DNA from: Propionibacteriaceae bacterium
GTDB lineage: Bacteria > Actinomycetota > Actinomycetes > Propionibacteriales > Propionibacteriaceae
Length of the DNA: 64,000 nt
Assembly: GCA_009780915.1 (NCBI GenBank)
Contig: WQZD01000002.1
Location: 121,499 to 185,498, forward strand
Direction: 5' to 3'
Part shown: in pieces, positions 35,480 to 48,126 of the stretch
How positions within the stretch are numbered: position 1 is the first letter of the stretch
Layout: each line of letters opens with the position of its first letter
Position numbers and translations under genes: made by a program
Notes under the pieces: model-generated
Told to the model about the DNA's origin: nothing
The model's database searches: none
The model's input: the letters and a program-made list of their open reading frames with translations, nothing else

Positions 35480-36256
35480 ATGTCAGGTGACATCACCGCG
35501 ACAAGCTTGAGATTCGCTCGCCGTCTGCTCCAACGAAAGTTCCGAGCCACGGCGGGCGAATTTCTTGTCGAGGGTGTCCAAAGCGTCCGGGAAGCCGTCG
35601 CGTACGGCTCCCCCCGGGCGATCCTGGCGACCGACGAGGCCGCCGAGGCCTTCCCCGACCTGGTCAGGTCCGGGTACGAACGCCTGACGCCCGATCACGT
35701 TCGGGCGCTGACCGACACGGTGACCTCCCAGGGGATCTTCGCCATCTGTGGCACGCCGACATGGTCCCTCGACCAGGTTGTCACGGACGAGGCGAGACTG
35801 GTGGTGATCTGCGCGCAGATCCGCGACCCCGGCAACCTCGGCACGGTCATCCGCTGCGCGGACGCCTTCGGCGCCGATGCGGTCGTGCTCACCGCCGGGT
35901 CGGTGGACATGACCAACCCCAAGACGGTGCGCGCCTCCGTGGGGTCCATCTTCCATCTTCCCGTCGTGGCTGGAGTCGACATGACGACCGCGGTGGACGC
36001 CGTGCGTCGGCGTGGCATGACCGTCATGGCGGCCGACGGCTCCGGCACGATGCTGGACCAGGTGGCCGACGCGGGCGGTCTGGACGGCAAGGTGGCCTGG
36101 ATCATGGGCAACGAGGCGTGGGGGCTTCCCCCCGCCGACCTCGCCGTCGCCGACACCGTCGTACGCATCCCCATGTGGGGCAAAGCGGAAAGCCTCAACC
36201 TGTCCACAGCTGCCGCGGTGTGTCTGTACGCCACCGCGAGCCGTCAACGGCGATAG
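35480..36256 (+). CDS. TrmH/SpoU-family rRNA 2'-O-methyltransferase
   Basis: A 258-residue SPOUT-class methyltransferase. The N-terminal half (to about 100) resembles the L30e-like RNA-binding part of 23S rRNA methylases. The knot motifs are RDPGNLGTVIRCADAFGA, IMGNEAWGL and IPMWGKAESLNLSTAAAV. It probably methylates a 23S rRNA ribose with S-adenosylmethionine. The position between rplT and pheS is common in actinobacteria. The exact target nucleotide, and whether it equals TsnR or RlmB, cannot be told from sequence. Confidence 0.88.
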   Translation: MSGDITATSLRFARRLLQRKFRATAGEFLVEGVQSVREAVAYGSPRAILATDEAAEAFPDLVRSGYERLTPDHVRALTDTVTSQGIFAICGTPTWSLDQVVTDEARLVVICAQIRDPGNLGTVIRCADAFGADAVVLTAGSVDMTNPKTVRASVGSIFHLPVVAGVDMTTAVDAVRRRGMTVMAADGSGTMLDQVADAGGLDGKVAWIMGNEAWGLPPADLAVADTVVRIPMWGKAESLNLSTAAAVCLYATASRQRR

Positions 36257-36333
36257 GGTCGAGGGACGAGAACCCGCATAAGACAGGCCAGTTGGTTTCT
36301 AAACTAGGCGAGCACAGCAAGGAAAGAGAAGGA

Positions 36334-37410
36334 ATGGCGCAGATCGACATCGACACATCAGTGGAGGAGGCGAGCCAGGCGTTCTTGGCCGCGTACGCCG
36401 AGCACTCATGTGACCATCTGGTGCAGGCGCGCAACGCCCACCTCGGCAAAGACGCTCCGCTGCGAACCGCCCAGCGTCAGCTCGGCGCCTTGGCGCCCGA
36501 GGACAGGAAACAGGCGGGTGCGCAGATCCAGGCGGGGTTGGCCGCCATCACAGACGCGTACTCCCGCGTCGAGGCGCTCCTCGACGCCGACGACCTGGCT
36601 CAGCGTCTGAGCGAGGAAAGGGAGGACGTCACAGTCCCCGTGGTCATGAACCCCGTGGGGGCGCTCCACCCCATCACGGCCTTGTTCCACGACATGTGCG
36701 ACGTTTTCGTGGCCATGGGCTGGGAGATCGCCGAAGGGCCGGAGGCCGAAGCGGAGTGGCTGAACTTCGACGCCCTCAATTTCACACCTGATCATCCCGC
36801 CAGGTTCATGTCCGACACCCTGTTCTTGGACCCGCCTGAGGACCACCGCATCCTGCGTACCCACACGTCACCCGTGCAGATGCGCACCCTGTTGACCCGG
36901 GACCTGCCGGTGTACGTGGTCGCTCCGGGCAAGGTGTACCGGGCTGACGAGATGGACGCGACCCATCTGCCCGTCTTCCATCAGATCGAGGGGCTCGCCG
37001 TCGACAAGGGTTTGGGACTGGCCGACTTGAAGGGCACGCTGGACCACCTGGCCAAGGCCATGTTCGGAGACGAGGCCGTGACGCGCCTTCGGCCTCACTA
37101 TTTCCCCTTCACAGAGCCGTCTGCCGAGATGGACCTGAAGTGCTTCGTCTGCCACGGCGAGTCCGTGGGCAACCCCGCTCGTCCGTGCCGTACCTGCCGG
37201 TCCGAAGGATGGATCGAGTGGGGAGGCTGCGGAGTGGTCAACCCTCGCGTCTTGAGAGCGGCTGGGATCGACACCGACGTCTACTCCGGGTTCGCCTTCG
37301 GCATGGGGGTCGACCGTACGGTCATGTTCCGCAACAACGCCTCGGATCTGAGGGATTTCGCCGAGGGAGACATCCGGTTCTCGCGGCAATTGGTAGGAGA
37401 AGCACGATGA
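36334..37410 (+). CDS. pheS: Phenylalanyl-tRNA synthetase alpha subunit
   Basis: A 358-residue alpha chain. The N-terminal coiled-coil (1-90) precedes the class II catalytic domain with HPITALFHDM, the motif 2 region GKVYRADEMDATH and motif 3 GFAFGMGVDRTVM. A CxxC...CxxC pair (CHGE, CRTC) lies in the FVCHGESVGNPARPCRTC insertion. AGAGAAGG precedes the ATG. The frame is open far upstream, but homology begins here. The pheT ATG overlaps its stop (ATGA). Confidence 0.96.
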   Translation: MAQIDIDTSVEEASQAFLAAYAEHSCDHLVQARNAHLGKDAPLRTAQRQLGALAPEDRKQAGAQIQAGLAAITDAYSRVEALLDADDLAQRLSEEREDVTVPVVMNPVGALHPITALFHDMCDVFVAMGWEIAEGPEAEAEWLNFDALNFTPDHPARFMSDTLFLDPPEDHRILRTHTSPVQMRTLLTRDLPVYVVAPGKVYRADEMDATHLPVFHQIEGLAVDKGLGLADLKGTLDHLAKAMFGDEAVTRLRPHYFPFTEPSAEMDLKCFVCHGESVGNPARPCRTCRSEGWIEWGGCGVVNPRVLRAAGIDTDVYSGFAFGMGVDRTVMFRNNASDLRDFAEGDIRFSRQLVGEAR

Positions 37411-39911
37411 AAGCCCCATTATCTTGGTTGACCGAGTTCGCCCAGCTGAGCCAGGACATGACCCCGGCCGCTTTGGCGAACGCCTTCACCGAGGCCGGTC
37501 TGCAGGTCGAGACCATGGACGACCCCTCCGCCGCGATCAAGGGTCTGGTGGTGGTCGGGCATGTGCTCGACGTGGTCGAGGAGCCGCAGAAGAACGGCAA
37601 GGTGATCCGCTGGTGCCAGGTGGACGTCGGAGAGCACAACCCTGAGGGACAGTCGTCCCGGGGGATCGTGTGCGGCGCCCCCAACGTCGAAGCCGGCGCT
37701 TTCGTCCCCGTGGTCCTGCCGGGCACCGTCCTGCCGTCTGGTTTCGAGATCGCGTCGAGGAAGACCTATGGCCACATCTCCGACGGGATGATCTGCGCGG
37801 AGGACGAGTTGGGACTAGGGGACGATCATGAGGGCATCATCGTCTTCCACCGCGATCCCGATCCCACCCCGGGCGAGGACGCTCTCGCCCTCCTGGGCGC
37901 CCGCGAGGTGGTCTTCGACATCGACGTGACCCCCGACGAGGGGCACTGTCTGTCCATCCGTGGCCTGGCCCGTGAGGCCGCGCAGATCACCGGCGGCGTC
38001 TTCGCCGACCCGTACGCGACCCCCGTGCCGGCCCCTGTCTCAGTCGGGCATCCCGTGGTGCTGGACAGCGCCGACTGCGCGCTGTTCGTCGCCCTGACCG
38101 TGACCGGCGTCGATCCGACGGCGACCACGCCCGAGTGGATGACGCGACGGCTGAAAGCCGCCGGGATGCGCTCGGTGACCCTGCCCGTGGACATCACCAA
38201 CTACGTCATGCTGGAGTCCGGCCAACCCCTCCACGCCTACGACGCCGCCTGTGTCGCCGGGCCCATCCGGGTGCGGAAAGCCACGCAGGGGGAGTCCCTG
38301 ACCACCCTGGACCACGTGAAGCGGACCTTGTCCAGCGAGGATCTGCTGATCACCGACGACTCGGGCCCCATCGGCCTCGCCGGCGTCATGGGCGGGCTGA
38401 CCACAGAAGTCACGGAGACGACCACGCAGATCCTGCTCGAAGCGGCCTGGTTCCATCCGGTCAGCGTGGGGCGCACCTACCGGCGCCACCGTCTCGCCTC
38501 GGAGGCGTCGCGACGTTTCGAGCGTGGCGTGGACGCGGGCGTGGCGTACGCGGCTGCCCGACGCGCGGCCGAGTTGTTGCGGGATCTCGCCGGAGCGCAG
38601 ATCGTGGACGACATCACCGTGGCCGGCGCCGTGCCCACGATGCCCTCCCTGGTCATGGACGACCTCGCCCTGCCGGGTCGCATCCTCGGGCTGGAGGTGG
38701 CGCCCGAGAGGGTGATCTCCATCCTGGAAGCCAGCGGGGTCGAGGTGACGCCTGGTCCCGGATCGGCCACGACGCTGACGCCGCCCACGTGGAGGCGCGA
38801 CCTGATCGACCCCTACGACTATGTCGAGGAGGTCGGTCGCAAGATCGGTTTCTCCGCCATCGCGTCTCGTGTGCCCGCCGCGCCGGTGGGCGGGGGATAC
38901 ACCCAGGCTCAGAAGGGGCGTCGCGCCGTCCTGAACGCGGTGGCCGCCGCCGGATTCGTCGAAGTCATCCCCCTGCCGTTCATCTGCGCCGAGGATCTCG
39001 ACCGATTGGAGGTGGACGAGGCGGATCCGGCTCGTCGCCTGGTCCGGATCGCCAACCCCTTGTCGGAGGCGCAGCCCTTCCTGAGGACCACTCTGCTTCC
39101 CGGCTTGTTCGGGTGCGTCAACCGCAACACCTCCCGCAGCATGGAGGATCTGGCGCTGTTCGAGTGCGGGTCGGTGTTCCGCGCCGGTGACGAGACGCCT
39201 CAGGTCATGCCCGACGTGTCTGTGCGTCCCACAGGAGAGCAGATCGATCAGTTGTTCACCCGCCTGCCCGACCAACCGCGTCATCTGGCGGGGGTCCTCA
39301 GCGGAGACTGGCGGGTGGCCAGCGGGCACGGTCCGTCCGAGCCGGTCACCTGGCGCCACGCCGTCCATCTGGCCGAGACCGCGGCCTCGGCGCTCGGGGT
39401 CCACCTGCGTCGACGCTCGGCCGAGAAGCTCCCGTGGCACCCAGGCCGATGCGCCGAGTTGGGGGTCGAGGTCGACGGAGACGTCGTCTGGCTCGGATGG
39501 GCGGGCGAGGTCCATCCCCGCGTCTGCCAGACCTGGGACCTGCCGGCGAGGACATGCGCGGTGGAGATCGATCTGGACGCCCTGATCGCCCTGGCGCCGT
39601 CCAACGGCGTCATCCACCCCTTGTCCAAACACCCTGCCACCAAGCAGGACGTGGCCCTGGTCGTCGACGAGTCCGTGGCCGCCGCGGACGTGCTCGACGC
39701 TCTGCGCGACGGCGCGGGCCCGCTGCTGGAGTCGATCAGCCTGTTCGACCAGTTCGCCGGCGCCCAGATCGGCGAGGGGAAGAAATCGCTGGCCTACAGC
39801 CTGGTCTTCCGGGGCGAGGATCGTACCCTGACGGAAGCGGACGCGACCACGGCGCGAGACGCGGCGGTCGCGGAGGCGGGTCGGCGTTGGGGCGCCGTCA
39901 TGAGGGCCTGA
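37407..39911 (+). CDS. pheT: Phenylalanyl-tRNA synthetase beta subunit
   Basis: An 834-residue beta chain with the family's domain order: an N-terminal OB-type tRNA-binding domain (about 40-150), B3/B4 editing region (about 205-370, including the LPVDITNYVMLESGQPLHAYD block), B5, the inactive synthetase-like domain, and the C-terminal ferredoxin-like anticodon domain (from about 735, beginning PLSKHPATKQDVALVV). It forms the alpha2-beta2 enzyme with PheS. AGGAG precedes the ATG. The arg operon control region begins 14 bp after the stop. Confidence 0.96.
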   Translation: MKAPLSWLTEFAQLSQDMTPAALANAFTEAGLQVETMDDPSAAIKGLVVVGHVLDVVEEPQKNGKVIRWCQVDVGEHNPEGQSSRGIVCGAPNVEAGAFVPVVLPGTVLPSGFEIASRKTYGHISDGMICAEDELGLGDDHEGIIVFHRDPDPTPGEDALALLGAREVVFDIDVTPDEGHCLSIRGLAREAAQITGGVFADPYATPVPAPVSVGHPVVLDSADCALFVALTVTGVDPTATTPEWMTRRLKAAGMRSVTLPVDITNYVMLESGQPLHAYDAACVAGPIRVRKATQGESLTTLDHVKRTLSSEDLLITDDSGPIGLAGVMGGLTTEVTETTTQILLEAAWFHPVSVGRTYRRHRLASEASRRFERGVDAGVAYAAARRAAELLRDLAGAQIVDDITVAGAVPTMPSLVMDDLALPGRILGLEVAPERVISILEASGVEVTPGPGSATTLTPPTWRRDLIDPYDYVEEVGRKIGFSAIASRVPAAPVGGGYTQAQKGRRAVLNAVAAAGFVEVIPLPFICAEDLDRLEVDEADPARRLVRIANPLSEAQPFLRTTLLPGLFGCVNRNTSRSMEDLALFECGSVFRAGDETPQVMPDVSVRPTGEQIDQLFTRLPDQPRHLAGVLSGDWRVASGHGPSEPVTWRHAVHLAETAASALGVHLRRRSAEKLPWHPGRCAELGVEVDGDVVWLGWAGEVHPRVCQTWDLPARTCAVEIDLDALIALAPSNGVIHPLSKHPATKQDVALVVDESVAAADVLDALRDGAGPLLESISLFDQFAGAQIGEGKKSLAYSLVFRGEDRTLTEADATTARDAAVAEAGRRWGAVMRA

Positions 39912-39916
39912 TCTGA

Positions 39917-42152
<2,236 letters not shown>

Positions 42153-42156
<4 letters not shown>

Positions 42157-43025
42157 AGAAAACCTCGTTGATTGCCAAAGCGGCCACCTTGGTGGAAGCC
42201 CTCCCGTGGATCGAGAAGTACACGGGACAGATCCTCGTCGTGAAGTACGGCGGGAACGCCATGATCGACGAGTCCCTGCAGAAGGCGTTCGCCGACGACA
42301 TCGTCTTCCTGCGTCGATGCGGGATCAAGGTCGTGGTCGTCCACGGTGGCGGCCCGCAGATCACGCAGATGTTGAGCCGTCTCGGCGTCGAGTCGCAGTT
42401 CGTGGGCGGACGGCGTGTCACCACCGCCGAATCGGTCGAGATCGTGCGCATGGTGCTCGTCGGCCAGGTGGGACGGCGCCTCGTCAACCTCATCAACAGC
42501 CATGGCCCCCTGGCCGTGGGAATGTCCGGCGAGGACGCGGGCTTGTTCACCGCCATCCGGGCGAGCGTGGAAGTGGACGGCGCTGATCTGGACCTCGGTC
42601 TGGTCGGCGACGTCGACCAGGTGAACCCCGGGGCCATCCTCGACCTCATCGACGCCGGTCGCATCCCGGTGGTCGCCACCGTGGCCCCCGACGACGAGGG
42701 GACCGTGTACAACGTGAACGCCGACACGGCCGCGTCCGCACTCGCCATCGCCCTCGGTGCGAAGGGGCTCGTGATGCTCACCGATGTCGAGGGGCTCTAC
42801 GCCGACTGGCCGAAGAAAGACCATGTCCTGCCCTTCATCACCTTCGACGAGTTGCGTCGGCTCATGCCGAGCCTGGGGGCGGGGATGCGCCCCAAGATGG
42901 AGGCCTGCCTCGAAGCCGTCGTCGGCGGCGTGGACCGAGCCGCCGTCATCGACGGGCGGGTCGAGCACGCCGTCCTCCTCGAACTTCTCACCGACTATGG
43001 AATCGGAACGATGGTGATCAAATGA
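42153..43025 (+). CDS. argB: Acetylglutamate kinase
   Basis: A 290-residue amino acid kinase. Features are VVKYGGNAM near the N-terminus, [10 protein letters not shown], the [12 protein letters not shown] nucleotide segment and the LTDVEGLY block. The N-terminal helix ([14 protein letters not shown]) is the one that gives hexameric, arginine-inhibited forms, so feedback control by arginine is likely. The ATG overlaps the argJ stop; a longer open frame upstream lies inside argJ and is not coding. Confidence 0.96.
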
Positions 43026-44179
43026 GCATGTTGGACATGTACTCCTCCACGATGATGAGCACATTCGCCCCGCCGCCGCTGGTCTTGACGAAGGGTCAGG
43101 GCGTGTACGTGTGGGACGAGTCGGGCACGCGCTACCTCGACCTGCTGGCCGGCATCGCCTGTGTGGGTCTCGGCCACGCCCATGAGGCGGTCGCCCAGGC
43201 GATGGCCGACCAGGCGCGCACGCTCGGGCATGTCTCCAACCTGTTCGCCACGCCCACCCAGGTCGAGTTGGCCGAACGGCTGACCCACCTCCTGGGCCAT
43301 CATGCCAAGGTGTTCTTCACCAACTCGGGGACCGAGGCCAACGAGGCGGCCTTCAAGCTGACTCGCCTGACGGGTCGGCGAAAGATCGTGGCGGCGGAAG
43401 GCGGGTTCCACGGGAGGACCATGGGCGCCTTGGCGCTCACCGCCACGCCGGCGTACAGGACCCCCTTCGAGCCTCTGCCGGGCGACCCGGTCTGGGTGCC
43501 CTACGGCGATGTGGACGCGCTGGCCGCCGCCGTGGACGATCAGGTGGCCGCCATCCTCCTCGAACCGATCCAGGGAGAAGCGGGCGTGGTCGTCCCGCCC
43601 GACGGCTACCTGGCTCAAGCCCGGGCCATCGCCGACCGGCATGGCGCCCTGCTCTGGTTGGACGAGGTCCAGTCGGGCATGGGACGCACCGGCGCCTGGT
43701 TCGCGCACACCCGTGAGGGGATCCGGCCCGACATCGTCACGGTGGCCAAGGCCCTCGGCAACGGGTTCCCCATCGGCGCCCTCCTGGCCACGGGCCCGGC
43801 CAAGGACTTGTTCACCCCCGGTTCCCACGGGACGACCTTCGGCGGCAACGCCTTGGCGTGCCGTGTCGGGTTGACGGTGATCGACCAGATCGAGCCCCTC
43901 CTCGGCCACGTCGTCCAGATGGGGGACTGGCTGATGGACCAGCTGAGGACCCTCCCCGGCGTCGCCGAGGTGCGCGGACGCGGGCTGTTCATCGGCATCC
44001 GCCTGGATCAGCCGGTGGCAGGGACGCTGGTGAGAGCCGCCCTGGACGGCGGGATCCTCATGAATGCGCCACGCCCGGACGTGGTACGGCTGGTGCCTCC
44101 TCTGATTCTGACCCCCGACGAGGTCTCCCCGCTGCTGGAGATGTGGCCCACATGGATGAGGACGGTGCGCCATGCCTGA
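43022..44179 (+). CDS. argD: Acetylornithine aminotransferase
   Basis: A 385-residue class III PLP aminotransferase. The PLP-binding motif includes [23 protein letters not shown] and the Schiff-base Lys243 in [13 protein letters not shown]. It converts N-acetylglutamate semialdehyde to N-acetylornithine. It overlaps argB by 4 nt, and argR starts 8 nt before its end. In many actinobacteria argF follows; here argR follows directly. Confidence 0.95.
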   Translation: MSMLDMYSSTMMSTFAPPPLVLTKGQGVYVWDESGTRYLDLLAGIACVGLGHAHEAVAQAMADQARTLGHVSNLFATPTQVELAERLTHLLGHHAKVFFTNSGTEANEAAFKLTRLTGRRKIVAAEGGFHGRTMGALALTATPAYRTPFEPLPGDPVWVPYGDVDALAAAVDDQVAAILLEPIQGEAGVVVPPDGYLAQARAIADRHGALLWLDEVQSGMGRTGAWFAHTREGIRPDIVTVAKALGNGFPIGALLATGPAKDLFTPGSHGTTFGGNALACRVGLTVIDQIEPLLGHVVQMGDWLMDQLRTLPGVAEVRGRGLFIGIRLDQPVAGTLVRAALDGGILMNAPRPDVVRLVPPLILTPDEVSPLLEMWPTWMRTVRHA

Positions 44180-44654
44180 ACAGACGATGAGCCGGACCCA
44201 ACGACAGGCGGCGATCTCCGACCTGATCTCGCGTGGGCTGGTCACCTCCCAGTCCCAGTTGAAGGCCATGCTGGCCGACGAGGGGATGATCGTCACCCAG
44301 CCCACCTTGAGCAAGGACCTGGCCGAGATCGGCGCCATCCGGGTGAGGAGTCCCCAAGGCGGATTGGTGTACACCCTCTCGGATGAGACCGGAATCCCGG
44401 GCGCGACCTTGGACCGGTTGTGCACCGACATGCTGGTGTCGGCCGCGGCGAGCGGTAATCTCGTCGTCGTCCACACTCCGCCGGGAGGCGCCCAGTACTT
44501 CGCCACAGGGCTGGACAAGGCCGGATGGGATTCGGTGTTAGGCTGTGTCGCCGGCGACGACACGGTCGTGATCGTCGCACGCGACCACCACGCCAGCCAG
44601 CGCGTGGTCGCCCAATTACTATCGTTCGCAGGAACGGTCCAAGGAGAAGAATGA
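44172..44654 (+). CDS. argR: Arginine repressor
   Basis: A 160-residue ArgR. The N-terminal winged HTH covers about 8-75 ([33 protein letters not shown]). The C-terminal oligomerization and arginine-binding domain has [15 protein letters not shown] and the core Asp pair in GDDTVVIV. It represses arg genes when arginine is plentiful; matching paired boxes lie before argC, so control is autogenous. It overlaps argD by 8 nt and argH by 4 nt. Confidence 0.95.
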   Translation: MPEQTMSRTQRQAAISDLISRGLVTSQSQLKAMLADEGMIVTQPTLSKDLAEIGAIRVRSPQGGLVYTLSDETGIPGATLDRLCTDMLVSAAASGNLVVVHTPPGGAQYFATGLDKAGWDSVLGCVAGDDTVVIVARDHHASQRVVAQLLSFAGTVQGEE

Positions 44655-46045
44655 CTGACGGCGTGTTGTGGGGCGGACGTTTCGCGAGCGGACCCGCTGA
44701 GGTCATGTTCGCGCTGAGCAAGTCCACCCAGTTCGATTTCCGCTTGGCCCTGCTCGATCTGCGGGGCTCTGTGGCCCATGCCAACGCCCTGCACGCCGCC
44801 GGTCTGTTGACCGACGCGGAGCGCCAGGGATTGGTGGCGGGCATCGACCAATTGTCCGAGCAGGTACGGGCGGGCCAGTTCCTGCCCGAGGAGCGGGACG
44901 AGGACGTGCATGCCGCCTTGGAGAGGGGACTGACCGACATCCTCGGGGCCGACCTGGCGGGCAGGCTCCGGGCGGGACGCTCCCGCAACGATCAGATCGC
45001 CACGCTCATTCGGATGTACCTGCGTGAGGAGTCCGATCGGCTGAGGACGGACCTCGTGGCTCTCATCGACGCGCTGGCGGGGCAGGCGACCACGTGCATG
45101 GGCGCGCCGATGCCGGGGCGTACCCACATGCAACAAGCCCAACCCATCCTGCTGAGCCACCATCTGCTGGCCCATGCCTGGCCGCTCGTGCGCGATCTCG
45201 AGCGCCTCGACGCGCTGGGCGGGCGTCTGGCGCAGTCCCCGTACGGGTCGGCGGCCCTGGGCGGGACGACCCTCGGATTGGACCCGCAGAGCGTGGCCGA
45301 GGAACTGGGCTTCTCCACGAGCGTGCCCAACTCCATCGACGGCACGTCGTCGAGAGACCTCGTGGTCGAGGCCACGTACATCGCCGCTCAGATCGGCGTG
45401 GATCTGTCCCGCCTCGCCGAGGACGTGATTTTCTGGTGCGCTCAGGAGGTCGGCTTCGCCCGACTCGACGACGCGTGGTCCACGGGCTCCTCGATCATGC
45501 CCCAGAAGAAGAACCCCGACGTGGCCGAACTGGCCCGCGGCAAAGCGGGGCGCCTGATCGGCAACCTCACCGGACTGTTGTCCACGTGCAAGGGGCTTCC
45601 CCTGGCCTACGACCGGGACCTGCAAGAAGACAAGGAGCCGATCTTCGACTCCTTGGACCAACTGCATATGATCCTGCCGGCCATGACCGGCATGGTGGCC
45701 ACCCTCGTGTTCGACCGGGACCGGATGCGGATCCAGGCCTCGGCCGGTTTCTCCTTGGCCACGGACATGGCGGATTGGTTGGTCCGTCGCCATGTCCCCT
45801 TCGCTCGCGCCCACGACATCGCCGGAGAGGCGGTCCGTTACTGCGAGGCCCGGGGGATCGGCTTGGAGGATCTGACCGACGAGCAGCTGGCCGAGGTGTC
45901 GGCGGAGTTGACGCCCGACGTGCGTCAGGTCTTGACCGTGGATGGCGCCATCGAGGCCCGCGACGGCGTCGGAGGGACCAGCACCGCGCGCGTGCGCGAA
46001 CAGTTGGAGCGCCTGATGGGCGTCGTCGACGGCTATCGCGGATGA
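44651..46045 (+). CDS. argH: Argininosuccinate lyase
   Basis: A 464-residue fumarase/aspartase-fold enzyme, last step of arginine synthesis. It has [12 protein letters not shown] at the N-terminus, the substrate-binding [10 protein letters not shown] and the catalytic Ser loop [22 protein letters not shown] sits before the ATG. It is the last gene of the operon. The preceding enzymes ArgF and ArgG are not encoded here and must be elsewhere if the pathway is complete. Confidence 0.96.
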   Translation: MTDGVLWGGRFASGPAEVMFALSKSTQFDFRLALLDLRGSVAHANALHAAGLLTDAERQGLVAGIDQLSEQVRAGQFLPEERDEDVHAALERGLTDILGADLAGRLRAGRSRNDQIATLIRMYLREESDRLRTDLVALIDALAGQATTCMGAPMPGRTHMQQAQPILLSHHLLAHAWPLVRDLERLDALGGRLAQSPYGSAALGGTTLGLDPQSVAEELGFSTSVPNSIDGTSSRDLVVEATYIAAQIGVDLSRLAEDVIFWCAQEVGFARLDDAWSTGSSIMPQKKNPDVAELARGKAGRLIGNLTGLLSTCKGLPLAYDRDLQEDKEPIFDSLDQLHMILPAMTGMVATLVFDRDRMRIQASAGFSLATDMADWLVRRHVPFARAHDIAGEAVRYCEARGIGLEDLTDEQLAEVSAELTPDVRQVLTVDGAIEARDGVGGTSTARVREQLERLMGVVDGYRG

Positions 46046-46138
46046 CCTGTCCGCCAGGACCCGTAGGGCGTGCGTCCTGCTCCACGGTCCAGCCGGGAGT
46101 TATCCAGATGCCGGGCGATTTCGATAAGGTGGTGGGTC

Positions 46139-47395
46139 ATGAGTGTGTTTGACGATCTGTCGTGGCGAGGGCTGATTGCCCATTGCACGGACCCGGAGGC
46201 CCTGAAGCAGGACCTCGACCATGGTCGCGTCACGTTCTATGTCGGCTTCGATCCGACGGCGCCCAGCCTGCACATGGGGAACCTCTTGCAGTTGATCACC
46301 GCGCGACGCCTCCAAGACGGCGGGCATCGTCCCATCCTCCTCGTGGGCGGGTCGACGGGCCTGATCGGCGATCCTCGGCAGACCTCGGAGCGGTCGCTCA
46401 ATCCGGTCGAGGTCGTCCACCAGTGGTTGGAGGGCATCCGTTCTCAGGTGGCCAAGTACGTCGACTTCGAGGGCGACAACGCCGCTCTCGTGGTCAACAA
46501 CTATGACTGGACAGCCGGCATGGCCGTCCTGGATTTCCTGCGCGACATCGGGAAGCACTTCTCCGTCAACCGGATGCTGGATCGCGAAGTGGTCAAGTCC
46601 CGTCTGGACTCGGGCATCTCGTACACAGAGTTCTCATACGTCCTCCTGCAGTCCCTGGACTACCTGGAGTTGCATCGTCGCCACGGCGCGACCCTGCAGA
46701 CCGGCGGCTCCGACCAGTGGGGCAACATCACAGCCGGGGTGGAGCTCATCCGCCGTGTGACCGGCGACAAGGTCCATGCGCTGTCCACGCCCCTCGTGAC
46801 GAAGGCGGATGGGACGAAGTACGGCAAGACCGAGTCGGGCACGTTGTGGCTCGACCCGACGATGACCTCCCCGTACGCCTTCCACCAGTTCTTCCTGAAC
46901 GCCGAGGACTCGATGGTGGGGACGTACCTCAAGTTGTTCACCCGCCGCAGCCAGGACGAGATCGCCGACCTGGAGCGGCTGACCGTCGAGTCGCCCCATC
47001 TGAGGGCGGCCCAGCGGGCGCTCGCCGATGATCTGACCGACCTCGTCCACTCGCCCGCCCAGCGGGAGGCGGCGACGGCCGCGGCCCAGGCCATCTTCGG
47101 TCAGGGCGACCTGAGCGGACTCGACGCCGTGACGCTGGACGGCGTCATCCAGGAGTTGCCGCTGGCCCGATGGACGAGTCTGGACGGCCACACCGTCCTC
47201 GACGCGCTGGTCGACTCGGGCGTCCTCGCGTCCCGGGGGGCGGCCAAGCGCGCCATCGCCGAGGGAGGGGCCTACCTGAACAATCAGCGGATCACGGATC
47301 CGGAACGCGGCCTGGTCGCCGAGGATCTCCTTGTGGGGGCGATCATGGTTGTGCGTCGAGGAAAGAAGACTGTCGGGGCCGTCAGGGTGGGGTAA
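46139..47395 (+). CDS. tyrS: Tyrosyl-tRNA synthetase
   Basis: A 418-residue class I synthetase. The HIGH-equivalent is PSLHMGNL near 40, the tyrosine-site segment TGGSDQWGN near 190, and the KMSKS-equivalent KYGKT near 228. A C-terminal S4 RNA-binding domain starts around 350 (ASRGAAKRAIAEGGAYLNN). The start at 46139 is 9 nt after AAGG. A possible promoter TTATCC-N17-GATAAG lies just upstream, but both boxes are weak. Confidence 0.95.
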   Translation: MSVFDDLSWRGLIAHCTDPEALKQDLDHGRVTFYVGFDPTAPSLHMGNLLQLITARRLQDGGHRPILLVGGSTGLIGDPRQTSERSLNPVEVVHQWLEGIRSQVAKYVDFEGDNAALVVNNYDWTAGMAVLDFLRDIGKHFSVNRMLDREVVKSRLDSGISYTEFSYVLLQSLDYLELHRRHGATLQTGGSDQWGNITAGVELIRRVTGDKVHALSTPLVTKADGTKYGKTESGTLWLDPTMTSPYAFHQFFLNAEDSMVGTYLKLFTRRSQDEIADLERLTVESPHLRAAQRALADDLTDLVHSPAQREAATAAAQAIFGQGDLSGLDAVTLDGVIQELPLARWTSLDGHTVLDALVDSGVLASRGAAKRAIAEGGAYLNNQRITDPERGLVAEDLLVGAIMVVRRGKKTVGAVRVG

Positions 47396-47473
47396 AGACT
47401 GAAATACCCTTCTCACAATGCCCCGACCTGTCGCCAACCAGGATAGACTTGTTCGCAAAGGAAAGGAGGAGTC

Positions 47474-47827
47474 ATGGCACTCACGGATGCCGAGCGGAAG
47501 CTCTTGGCCGAACTCGAAGAGACGCTGACTGCTCAAGATCCTAAATTCGCCAGCAAACTCGCACAGCCGCATCATCGGATCCACCCTGCCAAAGCCGTCT
47601 CGGGGGTCCTCGGTTTCTTGATCGGGCTGGTTGCCCTGATCGTGGGGATGAGTTCCTACTGGTGGATTTCTGTCACGGGGTTCGTCGTCATGCTCGTCTC
47701 GGCCATCGTGGTCATGTCAGCGTGGTCCACCATCACGGGGGAGGCCAAACCTGCCGCGTCCACCGACTCCAGGGAGGGGCTGATGTCCCGCCTGGAGAAA
47801 CGCTGGCAGGACCGTCAAGACCAGTGA
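47474..47827 (+). CDS. DUF3040 membrane protein
   Basis: A 117-residue actinobacterial DUF3040 protein. The cytoplasmic N-terminus ALTDAERKLLAELEETLTAQ and DPKFASKL are the family signature. Two transmembrane helices (about 42-60 and 65-85) form a hairpin, and a charged C-terminal tail ends in LEKRWQDRQDQ. Its function is unknown, though it commonly lies upstream of mraZ. GGAGGAG gives a strong ribosome-binding site. A TAGACT -10-like box (47443-47448) may serve it. A strong terminator follows. Confidence 0.88.
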   Translation: MALTDAERKLLAELEETLTAQDPKFASKLAQPHHRIHPAKAVSGVLGFLIGLVALIVGMSSYWWISVTGFVVMLVSAIVVMSAWSTITGEAKPAASTDSREGLMSRLEKRWQDRQDQ

Positions 47828-47905
47828 CGCGCCTGGCGCCTCGTCCACCCCATCGACGCTCGACTCCACCTCGCTGACATCCCTCACCACACATCTCACA
47901 CGCTG

Positions 47906-47941
47906 ACGGGCGCGCTTCACAGGCGCGCCCGTTTTCTTTTT
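47906..47941 (+). terminator. Intrinsic terminator after the DUF3040 gene
   Basis: A 10-bp perfect GC-rich stem (ACGGGCGCGC with GCGCGCCCGT) with a 7-nt loop is followed by TTTCTTTTT. This is a textbook Rho-independent terminator and one of only two with a T tract in the window. Confidence 0.9.
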
Positions 47942-47978
47942 GTCCGCTGATCCACCTGTGCCTTGCCCTGGCCTGGCG

Positions 47979-48004
47979 TGGGGCGAGGTGGGGCGTCGAT
48001 GGGT
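47979..48004 (+). promoter_or_regulatory. Distal TGGG repeat cluster, possible MraZ boxes
   Basis: TGGGG (47979), TGGGG (47989) and TGGGT (48000) repeat at 10 and 11 bp. MraZ binds TGGG-type direct repeats at about 10-bp spacing. The cluster is 221 bp before mraZ. Confidence 0.5.
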
Positions 48005-48126
48005 CGAACGGCAGTATCAGCATGACAGCACAATGATGGTCCGCTCCCTGAAAAGAGGCGTCAGCTGGTCCACATCACCGAAAACATCGGCGAAAATTCC
48101 GAGATTTTGACCATTTGGGGGGCTGA

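Noticed and set aside
42995..45814. Very long reverse frame antisense to argD-argR-argH
   Set aside because: An effect of codon bias in GC-rich genes; the forward genes have full conserved motifs and the reverse product resembles nothing known. The same applies to other long antisense frames, for example over pheT, tig and glmS.
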